This document shows, in pieces, positions 54,507-63,370 of a stretch of 64,000 nucleotides of DNA. This stretch comes from Candidatus Anaeroferrophillus wilburensis (GTDB lineage: Bacteria > Desulfobacterota > Anaeroferrophillalia > Anaeroferrophillales > Anaeroferrophillaceae). The notes beneath the pieces were generated by a model. The model worked only from the letters and a program-made list of their open reading frames with translations. It was not told the origin of the DNA and ran no database searches. The position numbers and the translations under genes are program-made. The stretch is from positions 1 through 64,000 of the forward strand of contig JAFGSY010000035.1 of assembly GCA_016934315.1 (NCBI GenBank), written 5' to 3'. The first letter of the stretch is position 1. Each line of letters begins with the position of its first letter.

Positions 54507-54605
54507 GACAGGCCATGGTTGGAAAACATGCTGTCCGATTATGGCCTGTCACCAGGTGAGCTTGGTGAACCGCCTGTCACCATGACAGGCGGCAGTTTTT
54601 TTGCT
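54507..54605 (+). terminator. Hairpin pair and terminator between dnaK and dnaJ
   Basis: GACAGGCCAT (54507) pairs with ATGGCCTGTC (54541-54550), then CCGCCTGTCA (54570) pairs with TGACAGGCGG (54583-54592) followed by CAG and seven Ts. The four GACAGGC/GCCTGTC arms are mutually complementary, so arm 1 can pair with arm 3, and arm 2 with arm 4, in place of the terminator. Partial termination would set the DnaK:DnaJ ratio. Confidence 0.7.
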
Positions 54606-54729
54606 GTTATCCTTTCATATTTATAGCACCAGGATTGATCGGTAGCTGCCATGGTGTGCACCGAGGGTGTGCATCTGCCCTATATGGTCAACCATCTACC
54701 GTTGATGATCGCTGTCAGCTGGAGACTCC

Positions 54730-55854
54730 ATGTTGAAACGAGATTTTTATGAGGTGCTGCAGGTTCATCGCAATGCCTCTGACCTTGAAATTAAAAAGGC
54801 ATACCGTAAACTGGCTTTCCAGTTTCACCCTGATAAAAATCCTGGTGACAAAGCGGCGGAAGAGCAGTTCAAAGAGTTGACCCATGCCTATGAGGTGCTT
54901 TCAGATTCCCAGAAAAGGGCCGCTTATGACCAGTTCGGCCATGCCGGGGTAAGCGGCAATGGTTCCGGTTTTGGTGGATTTGACGGGGCTTCCGGTTTTG
55001 GTAATTTTGGCGATATTTTCAGCGATCTGTTCGGTGAGGTCTTTGGTGGATCGCAGGGGGGGCGGACCCGCGGAGGCGGCCGGTCGGGAGAAAACCTTCG
55101 CTATACCCTGGATATTGAATTTGAAGAAGCCGTATTTGGCACTGAGGCCAAAATCCGGGTTCCACGACAGGTTCCCTGTTCGGTGTGCGGCGGTTCTGGC
55201 ATGGAGGCTGGCAGTTCACCGGAGGTTTGTGAAACCTGCCATGGCCGGGGTCAGGTCCGTTTTCAGCAGGGTTTTTTCAGCATCAACCAGACATGTCCCA
55301 CCTGTCATGGGGAGGGAACCATTACAAAAAATCCCTGTCAGAATTGCAAAGGCAGCGGCCGGGTTGCCGGCGAGAAAAACCTTTCAGTGAAGATTCCCGC
55401 CGGCGTTGAGTCGGGATCCCGACTCAAACTGGTGGGTGAGGGTAGTGCCGGGATCAAGGGCGGACCTCCGGGCGATCTTTATGTGGTTATCCAGGTCAAA
55501 GAGCACCCGATTTTCGTTCGTGAAGGGAACGATATCATCTGTCGGGTACCCATCAGTTTCACGCAGGCGGCTCTGGGGGCCGACATTGAGGTTCCCACCC
55601 TGGATGGCAAGCAGAGGCTGACCATTGCTCCGGGAACTCAGTCCGGTCATCTCTACCATTTGAAAGGTCAGGGTGTCCCCCACCTGCAGGCCTATGGCCG
55701 CGGGGACCAGATTATTCAGGTGGTGCTGGAAACCCCCACCAACCTTACCAGCCAACAACGGGAGCTGCTGGAGGCTTTTGCCAGGGAAAGTGGTGAGGAA
55801 ACCCAGCCGGAGCATAAAAGTTTTTTTGGCAAGGTGAAGGAGATGTTTGGCTGA
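54730..55854 (+). CDS. dnaJ: Co-chaperone DnaJ (Hsp40)
   Basis: A 374-residue type I DnaJ. The J domain contains [20 protein letters not shown] (HPD), followed by a Gly/Phe-rich region, four zinc-finger repeats ([32 protein letters not shown]; about residues 150-210) and the substrate-binding C-terminus. The terminator-like region upstream may let it be transcribed partly on its own. thrB starts 10 bases after its stop. Confidence 0.96.
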   Translation: MLKRDFYEVLQVHRNASDLEIKKAYRKLAFQFHPDKNPGDKAAEEQFKELTHAYEVLSDSQKRAAYDQFGHAGVSGNGSGFGGFDGASGFGNFGDIFSDLFGEVFGGSQGGRTRGGGRSGENLRYTLDIEFEEAVFGTEAKIRVPRQVPCSVCGGSGMEAGSSPEVCETCHGRGQVRFQQGFFSINQTCPTCHGEGTITKNPCQNCKGSGRVAGEKNLSVKIPAGVESGSRLKLVGEGSAGIKGGPPGDLYVVIQVKEHPIFVREGNDIICRVPISFTQAALGADIEVPTLDGKQRLTIAPGTQSGHLYHLKGQGVPHLQAYGRGDQIIQVVLETPTNLTSQQRELLEAFARESGEETQPEHKSFFGKVKEMFG

Positions 55855-55864
55855 GAGGGGTGTC

Positions 55865-56848
55865 ATGGATGAGTTTTTGCTCAAAATCCCAGGGTCAACA
55901 TCCAATCTAGGCCCGGGTTTTGATTCTTTCGGTCTCTCACTGCCACTCTATTTGACGGTCAGACTCCGTCGTTCCTTATCTTCCCGCGATCATGTTTCTT
56001 TTGCCGGTGAAGGCTTTCACCCATCGCAGCCGATTCCCGCTGACAATCTTTTTCTTGCCGCCTATCACCGGGGTTTGGCAAGGTTTGCTGACAGCCCTAG
56101 ACGCTCCTATTACGATATTGCGCTTCACAATGCCATTCCCCTCAAACGTGGCCTCGGCAGCAGCGGTGCCTGTGTTATTGCCGCGCTGCTGAGTGCTGCC
56201 CTGGTAACCGAGCAGTTTCCTTCCTTGGATGATATCCTTTCACTGGCTGTCGAGCTGGAAGGCCATGGTGATAATGTAACTCCTGCCCTGTTGGGGGGGT
56301 TCACCATTACCCTCGCCGGTGATAGCTTGTGCTATCGGAGCTATCCGGTTATGCCTTCCCTGCAGGCACTGGTTATTATTCCCAGCCTGCAGCTGGCCAC
56401 CAGTAGGGCCAGGGCGGTGCTGCCGGTCACCGTTCCCATCGGTGATGCCAGGGATAATATTGCCCGGGCAGCCCTGCTGGTTACCGCCTTGCTGCTTGGT
56501 GATCTGAGCGTTCTTCCAGAGGCAGCCAGGGATGCTTTGCATCAACCCTATCGCCAGCAGTTACTGCCCTATCTTCAGCCAATGATCGAACTCAGTTATG
56601 CCCATGGTTCCCTGGCAACATTTCTCAGTGGTTCAGGGCCGGCTTTTCTTTGTCTGGTGAGGGCCGGCGGGGAAGAGCTGGGGGAATGCCTTTGCCTGGC
56701 CATGGAAGAGGATTTTTCCCAGCCGTCCCGGTATCAGCTTCTTTTCCTGGATAGTGCTGGTGCCCTGGTTGCGGCGCCTGGGCATGGAGAGCTTTCGTGG
56801 AAAGACAGCTGCCGGTGGCAGCAGTCGCTGAGAGCTAGCCGCCGCTGA
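55865..56848 (+). CDS. thrB: Homoserine kinase (GHMP family)
   Basis: A 327-residue GHMP kinase. PGSTSNLGPGFDSFGLSL, PLKRGLGSSGACVIAALLSA (ATP loop) and GHGDNVTPALLGGFTI are ThrB marks. It phosphorylates homoserine on the way to threonine. GAGAGGGG lies before the ATG at 55865. It sits next to the heat-shock operon rather than other threonine genes. Confidence 0.9.
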   Translation: MDEFLLKIPGSTSNLGPGFDSFGLSLPLYLTVRLRRSLSSRDHVSFAGEGFHPSQPIPADNLFLAAYHRGLARFADSPRRSYYDIALHNAIPLKRGLGSSGACVIAALLSAALVTEQFPSLDDILSLAVELEGHGDNVTPALLGGFTITLAGDSLCYRSYPVMPSLQALVIIPSLQLATSRARAVLPVTVPIGDARDNIARAALLVTALLLGDLSVLPEAARDALHQPYRQQLLPYLQPMIELSYAHGSLATFLSGSGPAFLCLVRAGGEELGECLCLAMEEDFSQPSRYQLLFLDSAGALVAAPGHGELSWKDSCRWQQSLRASRR

Positions 56849-56887
56849 CAACTATAATGTTTTCTACCAAGGTGACATAAAGAGAAT

Positions 56888-57643
56888 ATGTGCACGATTT
56901 TGCTGGCCTATCGGGTCGATGAAGAATGGCCCATCATTATCGGCAATAACCGGGATGAAGCATTGAGCCGTACTGCCCTGCCGCCGCGAGTTTTTTCCAA
57001 CGGCAGCCGGCAGCGATGGATTGCGCCGCTTGATCTTGAGTCCGGAGGAAGCTGGTGGGCCTGCAACCAAGCCGGCCTGGTCATTTGTCTCACCAATCGG
57101 TGGATTGATAAACCGGCTGATGAAACAAAAATATCCCGGGGGCATCTGGTGCGCGATCTTATTCAAGCTGCCTCTCTTGATGAGGTCCGGAAACTATTGT
57201 CGACGATCAATCTGCAGGCGTATAATCCCTTTAATCTTCTGGTCATGGGGTCGCAGGGTGCTTTTCTCTACACCAATTTCCCCCGACCGTATGAGATAGG
57301 CCTTGCTGCCGGATTTCACTTTGTTGGCAACGGTGTCCTGGAAGAGGACAAGGCGATCAAGAGCCGGATGGCCCGGGGAACTTTTGCCCATCTTTGCCGT
57401 GATCCTGTCAATGCCGAGACGATGATGGCGGTGTTTCGGCAAACGTTGCGCACCGCTCTGCCCCAGGAACATATCCCCCCCCAGGGATTTAATGTCTCCC
57501 TCGACGAGTATGGGACCACGTCGTCGACTATTCTTGCTGTTTCCGGGGACTCTCCGCCACGCCTGCAGCTTTATTTTTCTCCCGACAACCCTTTGCGCCG
57601 CTCCTACGACGATTATTCCGGGTTGAACCTGGTGATGCGTTAA
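56888..57643 (+). CDS. NRDE/TANGO2-family protein
   Basis: A 251-residue DUF833 protein with the conserved Cys2 and the name-giving NRDE at residues 21-24. It may be an N-terminal nucleophile hydrolase. Eukaryotic TANGO2 homologues are linked to lipid or heme handling, but no bacterial function is settled. It follows thrB by 39 bases on the same strand. Confidence 0.85.
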   Translation: MCTILLAYRVDEEWPIIIGNNRDEALSRTALPPRVFSNGSRQRWIAPLDLESGGSWWACNQAGLVICLTNRWIDKPADETKISRGHLVRDLIQAASLDEVRKLLSTINLQAYNPFNLLVMGSQGAFLYTNFPRPYEIGLAAGFHFVGNGVLEEDKAIKSRMARGTFAHLCRDPVNAETMMAVFRQTLRTALPQEHIPPQGFNVSLDEYGTTSSTILAVSGDSPPRLQLYFSPDNPLRRSYDDYSGLNLVMR

Positions 57644-58116
57644 CAGACAGGTCCGGAGCTGGCAGTCCTCCGAGTTCTGTACGCAGCAATTTTCGTCAAG
57701 GCATTGCCGTGTGCGGGTTGTATTTCAGCGAATTTTTCGCTGCTTTGCCGCTGGATTTTATGCCGTACCGCCCTTTCTAGTCATCTCCCCTGCTGGATAA
57801 AGGCGCTGGCGGCATTTAGCCCCCTAATAAGACGTAAAAACCTTGCATTTTCATTGCGGATTTCCTATAACCCAAGGTTGATGGTTTTGTAACAATCCAT
57901 CTTTCTTGTTAAGCTGCAACCAGAGCTACTGCAGTGTACGTGTGTGTATGCCGCATGCCTCAGGTTTTGCATGCCTTGGGTTTGGGGCTGTTGAGGTGTC
58001 AGCCGGTGTTCGAAAGGATGTACCGGTTGCCATGAGTTCATCACGGTTGGCGATTGTCACTGCATAACGCTGTCAGGCGAAAAGCGATAAATCAAAGATA
58101 GAGGTAATGAGACGAT
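57644..58116. other. Gene-free gap with a dispersed element
   Basis: The gap holds the bordered element 57877-58044. Elsewhere nothing is recognised; short frames here lack ribosome sites. Confidence 0.5.
57877..58044. repeat. Dispersed element with the borders of 7500-7578
   Basis: It begins GTTGATGGTTTTGTAACAA and ends ATGAGTTCATCAC; the same 19- and 13-base borders (one mismatch in the first) enclose 7500-7578. The inner 136 bases differ from copy A. This implies a mobile or rearranging non-coding element with variable centre. Confidence 0.5.
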
Positions 58117-60033
58117 ATGTTACGGTATATGAGAAGAAATGCCAAATCATGGATTGTTAAGCTGGTTTTTTTTGTTATTATCGTGGTCTTCTGCTTTTGG
58201 GGGGTCGGCAGCATGAAAACAAAAAAGCAGAATATGGTGGCTTCGGTCAATGGTTCGGTTATTACGCACAATGACTTTGGCAAGGCATACCAACGGCTGG
58301 TACAGCGTTACCAGGAACAGTATAAGGATCAGTTTAACGCCGAGTTGGCAGCTCAGCTGCGGTTGAAAGAGCAGACCCTGAACAGTCTGGTTGATCGACA
58401 GTTGATGCTCGACTTTGCCAGTCGCTACAAACTGCAGGTGAGTGACGATGAGCTTCGCGGACGTATTGCCACCATGGCTGCTTTTCAGAATAACGGTCTT
58501 TTCGACCAACAACTCTACCAACAGCTGCTGAGCTACAACCGTTTAACTCCGGCCGAGTTTGAAACCAGTTTGCGGGATGATCTGCTGATTGACAAGATCA
58601 GCAATCTGATCCGTTCAGGAGCTAAAACCGCCCCCTTCGAGATTGAACAGCAGTATCTGCAGCAGCAGGAAAAGATTTCCTTGATGCTGGTGAAGTTGAA
58701 GCCGGAGCAGTATCTTTCTGATGCCGCCCTAGATGCTGCTGAGCTGCAAAACTATTTTACCGAGAATCGGGAAACCTTCAGGGTCCCTGAAAAACGACAG
58801 ATCAGGGTGGTAACCCTGGATCATGCCGTGGAGCGGCGGGAGATTCATCTTGATGACGGGGAAATTGCCGCTTATTACAATGAACACCGTGGTGATTTTA
58901 TGGTGCCGGAAAAGGTCAAAGCACGCCATATCCTCCTGAAGGTGGCAGCGGAAGATCCTCAGGATGCCTGGGATAAGGCCCATGCCCAGGCACTGGAACT
59001 GGTCGGCAGGCTGCAGTCGGGGAAGGAAACCTTTGCTGAGCTTGCCAAGGAATATTCCCAAGGACCCTCGGCTCCCCGTGGTGGTGATCTTGGCTGGTTT
59101 GCCCGGGGAGCGATGGTGAAGCCCTTTGAAGATGCTGCTTTCCGCCTGCAGGCAGGCGAGTATACCCGTAAGCCGGTACGGACCATGTTTGGCTATCATT
59201 TGGTTCAAGTTGATGAACGCCAGGCAGCCCATACCAGGAGCCTGGAGGAGGTGCGGGGTGAGATTGAGGCAAAGATCATTGATGAACGTCTGCCGACGCT
59301 GGTTTCCCGAAAGATTGACAACCTTGCCAGCCAGATGAAGGATGTGGAGCCGGACCAGTTTATGGCAAAGCTTGCTTCTTTTGGCCTGACGGCGATGGAA
59401 AGCGAGTTCTTTGCCCAGAATGAGCCGATTGCCGGGATTGGTAATGTTGTTCTCCTGGCGGCAAAAGTTTTTGCGACGCCGGTTGGCTCAACCGCTAGGG
59501 TGGAAAATACCCTTAATAAAAGCTACTTTTTTTTAGTATCCGGCAAGCAGGAAAGTTTTCTGCCCGAATTGACCCAGGTAAAAGATGAAGTTGAACATGC
59601 ATACCGGCTGGCAATGGCCAGGGTGAAGGTGAAGAATCTGGCGGCCGATATCCTCGCTCGGGCAGGCGACGGCGTAGGGCTGGAAGAGGTTGCCGGGCAG
59701 GCCAAACTGACGGTTGATCATACCGGCCTCTTCCCCAGGGGAAGAGGGTTTATTCCCACCATCGGTGTTGACCAGCAGCTGAGCAAAAGATTGTTTGCCC
59801 TTTATCCCGAAAGACCTCTGTATCCTGAACCGCTTGTCTATCAGGACATGGTTTTTCTGGCTCAGCTGGAGGAACGAAAAACGACTGAAAGTGAAACCGA
59901 AGCGGCGGCGCTGCGGGAGGATTTAGCCTCTCAGTTGCATCGCTACCGGGAGTTCCAAGCACTGAACAACTTTTACACCTATTTGCGTCAGGAGGCTGAT
60001 ATTGCCATAGCGCCGGGAGTCCTTGAGGAATAA
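58117..60033 (+). CDS. PpiD/SurA-type periplasmic folding factor with parvulin domain
   Basis: A 638-residue protein anchored by one N-terminal membrane helix ([20 protein letters not shown], about residues 12-31). A SurA-like N-terminal chaperone region ([19 protein letters not shown]) precedes a parvulin prolyl isomerase domain (about 260-365; [10 protein letters not shown] and [21 protein letters not shown]) and a long C-terminal region. The architecture is that of PpiD, which helps outer-membrane protein folding at the inner membrane. Confidence 0.88.
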   Translation: MLRYMRRNAKSWIVKLVFFVIIVVFCFWGVGSMKTKKQNMVASVNGSVITHNDFGKAYQRLVQRYQEQYKDQFNAELAAQLRLKEQTLNSLVDRQLMLDFASRYKLQVSDDELRGRIATMAAFQNNGLFDQQLYQQLLSYNRLTPAEFETSLRDDLLIDKISNLIRSGAKTAPFEIEQQYLQQQEKISLMLVKLKPEQYLSDAALDAAELQNYFTENRETFRVPEKRQIRVVTLDHAVERREIHLDDGEIAAYYNEHRGDFMVPEKVKARHILLKVAAEDPQDAWDKAHAQALELVGRLQSGKETFAELAKEYSQGPSAPRGGDLGWFARGAMVKPFEDAAFRLQAGEYTRKPVRTMFGYHLVQVDERQAAHTRSLEEVRGEIEAKIIDERLPTLVSRKIDNLASQMKDVEPDQFMAKLASFGLTAMESEFFAQNEPIAGIGNVVLLAAKVFATPVGSTARVENTLNKSYFFLVSGKQESFLPELTQVKDEVEHAYRLAMARVKVKNLAADILARAGDGVGLEEVAGQAKLTVDHTGLFPRGRGFIPTIGVDQQLSKRLFALYPERPLYPEPLVYQDMVFLAQLEERKTTESETEAAALREDLASQLHRYREFQALNNFYTYLRQEADIAIAPGVLEE

Positions 60034-60108
60034 ATACCTTCCATCGGGAGTATGTGCCATCGTACGCGCAAAGGGGCTGAGTGTTGATCCCAAAGGGGGA
60101 AATATCTG

Positions 60109-60137
60109 TTGACAAACTGGAGATCTATGTGGTAGGT
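60109..60137 (+). promoter_or_regulatory. Probable tRNA promoter
   Basis: TTGACA (60109-60114) is followed 17-18 bases later by a weak TAGGTA at about 60132. It lies 31 bases before the tRNA. Confidence 0.35.
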
Positions 60138-60167
60138 ACTTTTTTCCAATAAATAAGGTGCTATTGT

Positions 60168-60243
60168 GGGGCTGTAGCTCAGCTGGGAGAGCGCTTGACT
60201 GGCAGTCAAGAGGTCGACGGTTCGATCCCGTTCAGCTCCACCA
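60168..60243 (+). tRNA. tRNA-Ala (anticodon GGC), CCA encoded
   Basis: A complete 76-base cloverleaf. GGGGCTG pairs with CAGCTCC in the acceptor, the anticodon arm is CTTGA-CTGGCAG-TCAAG (anticodon GGC, decoding GCC/GCU), and GTTCGATCC forms the T loop. Discriminator A at 60240 and CCA at 60241-60243 are encoded. Confidence 0.97.
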
Positions 60244-60264
60244 CTATCAGTTCATAATCAGTAG

Positions 60265-60303
60265 AAAAAGCCATGGGGAGATGACCCAGTGGCTTTTTTT
60301 TTC
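60265..60303 (+). terminator. Intrinsic terminator after tRNA-Ala
   Basis: AAAAAGCCA and GGGG pair with CCC and TGGCTTTTT across a small loop, followed by eight Ts. Confidence 0.75.
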
Positions 60304-60312
60304 TGGTTCCCA

Positions 60313-60341
60313 TTGACAGAGGAATGATCAGAAACTATATT
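60313..60341 (+). promoter_or_regulatory. Strong sigma70 promoter of the small HTH gene
   Basis: TTGACA (60313-60318), a 17-base spacer and TATATT (60336-60341), directly after the tRNA terminator. The leader to the HTH start would be about 85 bases. Confidence 0.6.
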
Positions 60342-60433
60342 TATTTTAATAGTCCACTAAACAATGTCTAGGGTTGTCGAGTGGTAATCCAGTGATGCTG
60401 CAAAAGCGGTTTTTGGTGAGGAGGTGAGGTCTG

Positions 60434-60625
60434 ATGAAGATTGTGAGGTCAGATCGGGAAATTGACAGTGTCGAGGTCGCCAAGCTCCTTGACACCAGTC
60501 CTGATAATGTCAATTATATGGCTAGAAAAGGTATCCTGCCAGGCTATAAAGTGAGTAAATTCTGGCGCTTTAATAAACGTGCTATTTCCCGTTGGATAAA
60601 AGAGCAACAGCTGGTAGAGGCCTAG
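60434..60625 (+). CDS. 63-residue excisionase-type HTH DNA-binding protein
   Basis: A stand-alone HTH_17 (MerR/excisionase-like) domain: EVAKLLDTSPDNVNYMARKG and the basic wing FWRFNKRAISRWIKEQQ. GGAGGTGAGG lies just before the ATG. It has its own strong promoter upstream and a strong terminator downstream, so it is an independent transcription unit. Such minimal HTH proteins can be phage Xis-like or chromosomal regulators; next to a tRNA gene the former is conceivable, but no integrase or att repeat is seen. It may regulate nearby genes. Confidence 0.82.
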   Translation: MKIVRSDREIDSVEVAKLLDTSPDNVNYMARKGILPGYKVSKFWRFNKRAISRWIKEQQLVEA

Positions 60626-60669
60626 AGGTGATACGCCAAAATTGAACGTTGTGTTCAAGGTGGTGGCAT

Positions 60670-60705
60670 AAAAAAAGCCGCACGTAAAACGTGCGGCTTT
60701 TTTTA
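60670..60705. terminator. Bidirectional terminator between HTH gene and acsE
   Basis: AAAAAAAGCCGCACGT, loop AAA, ACGTGCGGCTTTTTTT: a perfect stem of over 15 bp with A- and T-tracts on both sides. Confidence 0.93.
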
Positions 60706-60730
60706 TGCTCTTGTTGGGCAGCCTGGCTGT

Positions 60731-61657
60731 TTATTTGTACCAGTTGGGATTATATTTGTCCACCAGGTCTTCGATCCACGAGTGAGAATAGAGAATATCT
60801 CCGTTGCAGCACTTGATACTGCGGTAATAGACTTGGAGCTCAACACCCAAGGATTTCTCATCAACATCCTCACCTTCCATCAATTTCCTGGTCAGTTCAT
60901 CTACTGCCGGAATCTGACCGTGGCACAAAGCAATCATCTCTGCGTCATAGGCATCAACGATGGAGGAGTAGATGCCCAGATATTTATGCATTGCCTGATA
61001 ACCGCGATTGAGGAAATGGCGCAGTTCATTAGGCGTCCCGTTGGAGATGTTGGAGAGGCCGCAGGTTGATTTGGCACCGGGGGCGAAATCGGGGATCAAG
61101 GGCAGGAATTCAAGGAAAGAGGCCACCTGGCCCGGATCAACACAGACCGGCAGGACGATGGGGTCAATCCACATTTTTTCCGCCGGAATGTCATATTCCA
61201 ATGCCTTATTGTAAATTTCCGCTGCACACATGCCGCGTTCATTGACATCCCGGGGAATGCCTTCTTCGCTGAGAGTCAGGGCGACAAAATCACAGCCGTA
61301 CTCTTTGACGATGGGCATCCGGGTTTCAAGGCTGTCAGTCTGGGCGGTGATGGAGTTAACAATGCAGGTCTGCGGGCTTCTGGAAGCTTTCAGGCCGGCA
61401 ATGATGGCCTGATGATTGGTGCTATCCAGGGCCAGAGGAAGTTTGGATACTTCTTCAACGGTTTTTACCAGCCAGGCCATCATCTCATCGCCGGCTTTGC
61501 GTGCCGGCCCGAGGTTCAGATCCTGATAATCTGCTCCGGCCTCTTCCTGCTCAATGGCCATTTTCTGCACCGGTTTGGGATCACGTTCCTTGATCGCCGG
61601 CCCGATGGTTTTTGACATGATATTGATGCTTTCAGCAAGTGCTAATACGTTTCCCAT
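60731..61657 (-). CDS. acsE: Methyl-THF:corrinoid iron-sulfur protein methyltransferase
   Basis: A 308-residue TIM-barrel pterin methyltransferase. It moves the methyl group from methyl-tetrahydrofolate to the Co(I) of the corrinoid iron-sulfur protein (CFeSP) in the Wood-Ljungdahl pathway. GADYQDLNLGPARKAG, LALDSTNHQAIIAGL and GLSNISNGTPNELR are the pterin- and methyl-transfer segments of the AcsE/MetH-like family. GGAGG precedes the ATG. A terminator hairpin separates it from acsC, so it may have its own promoter or rely on readthrough. Confidence 0.95.
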   Translation of the reverse strand: MGNVLALAESINIMSKTIGPAIKERDPKPVQKMAIEQEEAGADYQDLNLGPARKAGDEMMAWLVKTVEEVSKLPLALDSTNHQAIIAGLKASRSPQTCIVNSITAQTDSLETRMPIVKEYGCDFVALTLSEEGIPRDVNERGMCAAEIYNKALEYDIPAEKMWIDPIVLPVCVDPGQVASFLEFLPLIPDFAPGAKSTCGLSNISNGTPNELRHFLNRGYQAMHKYLGIYSSIVDAYDAEMIALCHGQIPAVDELTRKLMEGEDVDEKSLGVELQVYYRSIKCCNGDILYSHSWIEDLVDKYNPNWYK

Positions 61658-61713
61658 TTTTTTCTTGCCTCCGTTTACTGAAATAAAACTATTTTCTATT
61701 GTGTACGGTTGGG

Positions 61714-61750
61714 TAAAAAGATAGGAGCAGGCATTGCCAGCTCCTATCTT
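61714..61750 (-). terminator. Terminator-like hairpin between acsC and acsE
   Basis: On the minus strand AAGATAGGAGC, an 11-base loop and GCTCCTATCTT are followed by a run of T. It lies 16 bases after the acsC stop, in the 108-base gap to acsE. It may trim expression of acsE relative to acsC. Confidence 0.75.
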
Positions 61751-61765
61751 GCTCCTGTGTGTACC

Positions 61766-63115
61766 CTAGACAGTCATGTCTTTAAGGAATTTCGGCAGAT
61801 CTGAAGCCTCGCGGGTGCCGATAATAACCTCCCAGTCGGAGCCGAGTTCTTCCTGGAATTCACCGGAGAGCTGGGCCACATAACCGGGAATGATAATTTT
61901 GTTGTGGCTGATCTTGTCACGAATACCCGATTTCACCGCAAAGGGCGCCATGGCGTCAGCAACGAATTTGCCGGCTGACCAGGCGGTCAGTACGGACATC
62001 CCTTCAACATCCATAATCAGCAACCAAGTGGGTACCCGGCTGGCCTCAATTTCAGCTGAGACGATGAAGTAGGTAAGGGCAAAGTTGGTGGTGATAATAA
62101 CCGGTGAATCAGGACCGGGTTTATTGATCTCATAGATCCCTTCGTCCATGATCATCGGCCGCTGCGGATCGGTGTAGATGTTGAGGCGTTGCACCAAGAG
62201 AGGCAGCATCCGTTCCTTGTCCACATCGCTCATGACCACGATGCCGCCGTACTTGGCGATCGCGATAGCGGCATACAGGGCTTCCTTGTAGGGATCATCG
62301 GTCATGGCGCAGACGACGTTAATGGTCGGATAGCCGAGATCTTTATTTTTGGCCTTCAGTGCTGAGCGGCGAACCTGGTGGTTGTCGACGAACATCTGCT
62401 TGAGGGTGGTGGCACCGGTATCGAGAACGATATCTTTGACTCCGGCATCGACGATTGTCTTGGTGAAGTTGGAAACCGCTTCAAGGGAATCGCCTTTGGC
62501 AACCACGGACGCTTCGTTTTCTATGGCAATGGCGGCAACCTTGTCAGCGTTGTCAGCGGTAGCGGCATAGAGCAGTGCTTTTCTGCCTTTGGCAGCCTTG
62601 GCACCGGCTTCCAGGGCAGCAAGATCATCACTGCAGAGAATCAGGCCTTTTTCCGTGGCGCCCATGGCTTTGGTAACCAGGGCGGCAAACTTGCCGGCAT
62701 CACCGCTGGTGTTCTGAATGGCCAGCAGGTTCGGGGCCAGGGTCAGGCCAACGCGTTCGAAAGAAACGGTATTGAGGTTGTTGATTTTAGCATCCACATC
62801 ACCATCAGCCATGGTATCGGTAACCAGGACGGCAATCGCAGTGGGATTGATGAAGGTTTTTTCATGCCGGTACATGACCATCTCTTCACCAACTTTAATG
62901 GCATTGTCGCCGGTACCGATAACCACGCCGCGGATTGGCGGTGCAGAGGCCTCGCTCAGCTGAGCTTTGGCTTCATCGGAAACATAAGGGCATTTGTCCA
63001 GTTCGGCTTTACCCCCTGCCAATTGCATGGCAAAAGCCAAACAGGTAGGGCTGCCGCACTCTTTACAATTGGTTTTGGGGAGCAATTTGAAAATTTGGAT
63101 TCCAGTGAGTCCCAT
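61766..63115 (-). CDS. acsC: CODH/ACS corrinoid iron-sulfur protein, large (gamma) subunit
   Basis: A 449-residue AcsC/CdhE. The N-terminal [4Fe-4S] motif is CKECGSPTCLAFAMQLAGGK-type with spacing C-x2-C-x4-C-x16-C (residues 17, 20, 25, 42), an exact match. A TIM-barrel domain and a C-terminal corrinoid-binding domain follow. It accepts a methyl group from AcsE and delivers it to AcsB. A GGAAGGAG site precedes the ATG. It is preceded by a cobalamin riboswitch. The small subunit gene acsD is not adjacent here. Confidence 0.95.
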   Translation of the reverse strand: MGLTGIQIFKLLPKTNCKECGSPTCLAFAMQLAGGKAELDKCPYVSDEAKAQLSEASAPPIRGVVIGTGDNAIKVGEEMVMYRHEKTFINPTAIAVLVTDTMADGDVDAKINNLNTVSFERVGLTLAPNLLAIQNTSGDAGKFAALVTKAMGATEKGLILCSDDLAALEAGAKAAKGRKALLYAATADNADKVAAIAIENEASVVAKGDSLEAVSNFTKTIVDAGVKDIVLDTGATTLKQMFVDNHQVRRSALKAKNKDLGYPTINVVCAMTDDPYKEALYAAIAIAKYGGIVVMSDVDKERMLPLLVQRLNIYTDPQRPMIMDEGIYEINKPGPDSPVIITTNFALTYFIVSAEIEASRVPTWLLIMDVEGMSVLTAWSAGKFVADAMAPFAVKSGIRDKISHNKIIIPGYVAQLSGEFQEELGSDWEVIIGTREASDLPKFLKDMTV

Positions 63116-63196
63116 TCACTTATCTCCTTCCGTAATATAGTTGGTTTGCTGCCCCCCACTCTCTTGAAAACCGCGAAGAGATATGAGGAAAATTGA

Positions 63197-63345
63197 CTAC
63201 CTGGTCAGGTCTTCTGGCTGACGGATCGTCCTACTTGCCGTTCCTTCCCAAACATTAATTGCTCAGTGGTTTGTCACGGTTTTCGTCCCCGATCACAGCG
63301 GCGGGTCCGCTCCCGACTTGCACGGGATTCCCTTAGGCCAGGTAG
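63197..63345 (-). ncRNA. Cobalamin (B12) riboswitch upstream of acsC
   Basis: On the minus strand the P1 stem is CTACCTGG (63345-63338) with CCAGGTAG (63204-63197). The core reads AGGGAATCCCGTGCAAGTC, GCGGACCCGCCGCTGTGAT, CGGGGACGAA and CCACTG, and ends with the conserved AGCCAGAAGACCTG. It begins 25 bases after the acsB stop and ends 81 bases before the acsC start. A small TCTCTT/AAGAGA hairpin and the ribosome site follow; no intrinsic terminator is seen, so control may be translational. The switch would respond to adenosyl- or other cobalamin. Confidence 0.93.
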
Positions 63346-63370
63346 TATATCTTCTCCAGTGTGCTTCAGG

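Noticed and set aside
60168-60625. tRNA-Ala plus excisionase-like gene as a genomic island edge
   Set aside because: No integrase, no duplicated tRNA 3' end and no change in composition; downstream genes are core acs genes.
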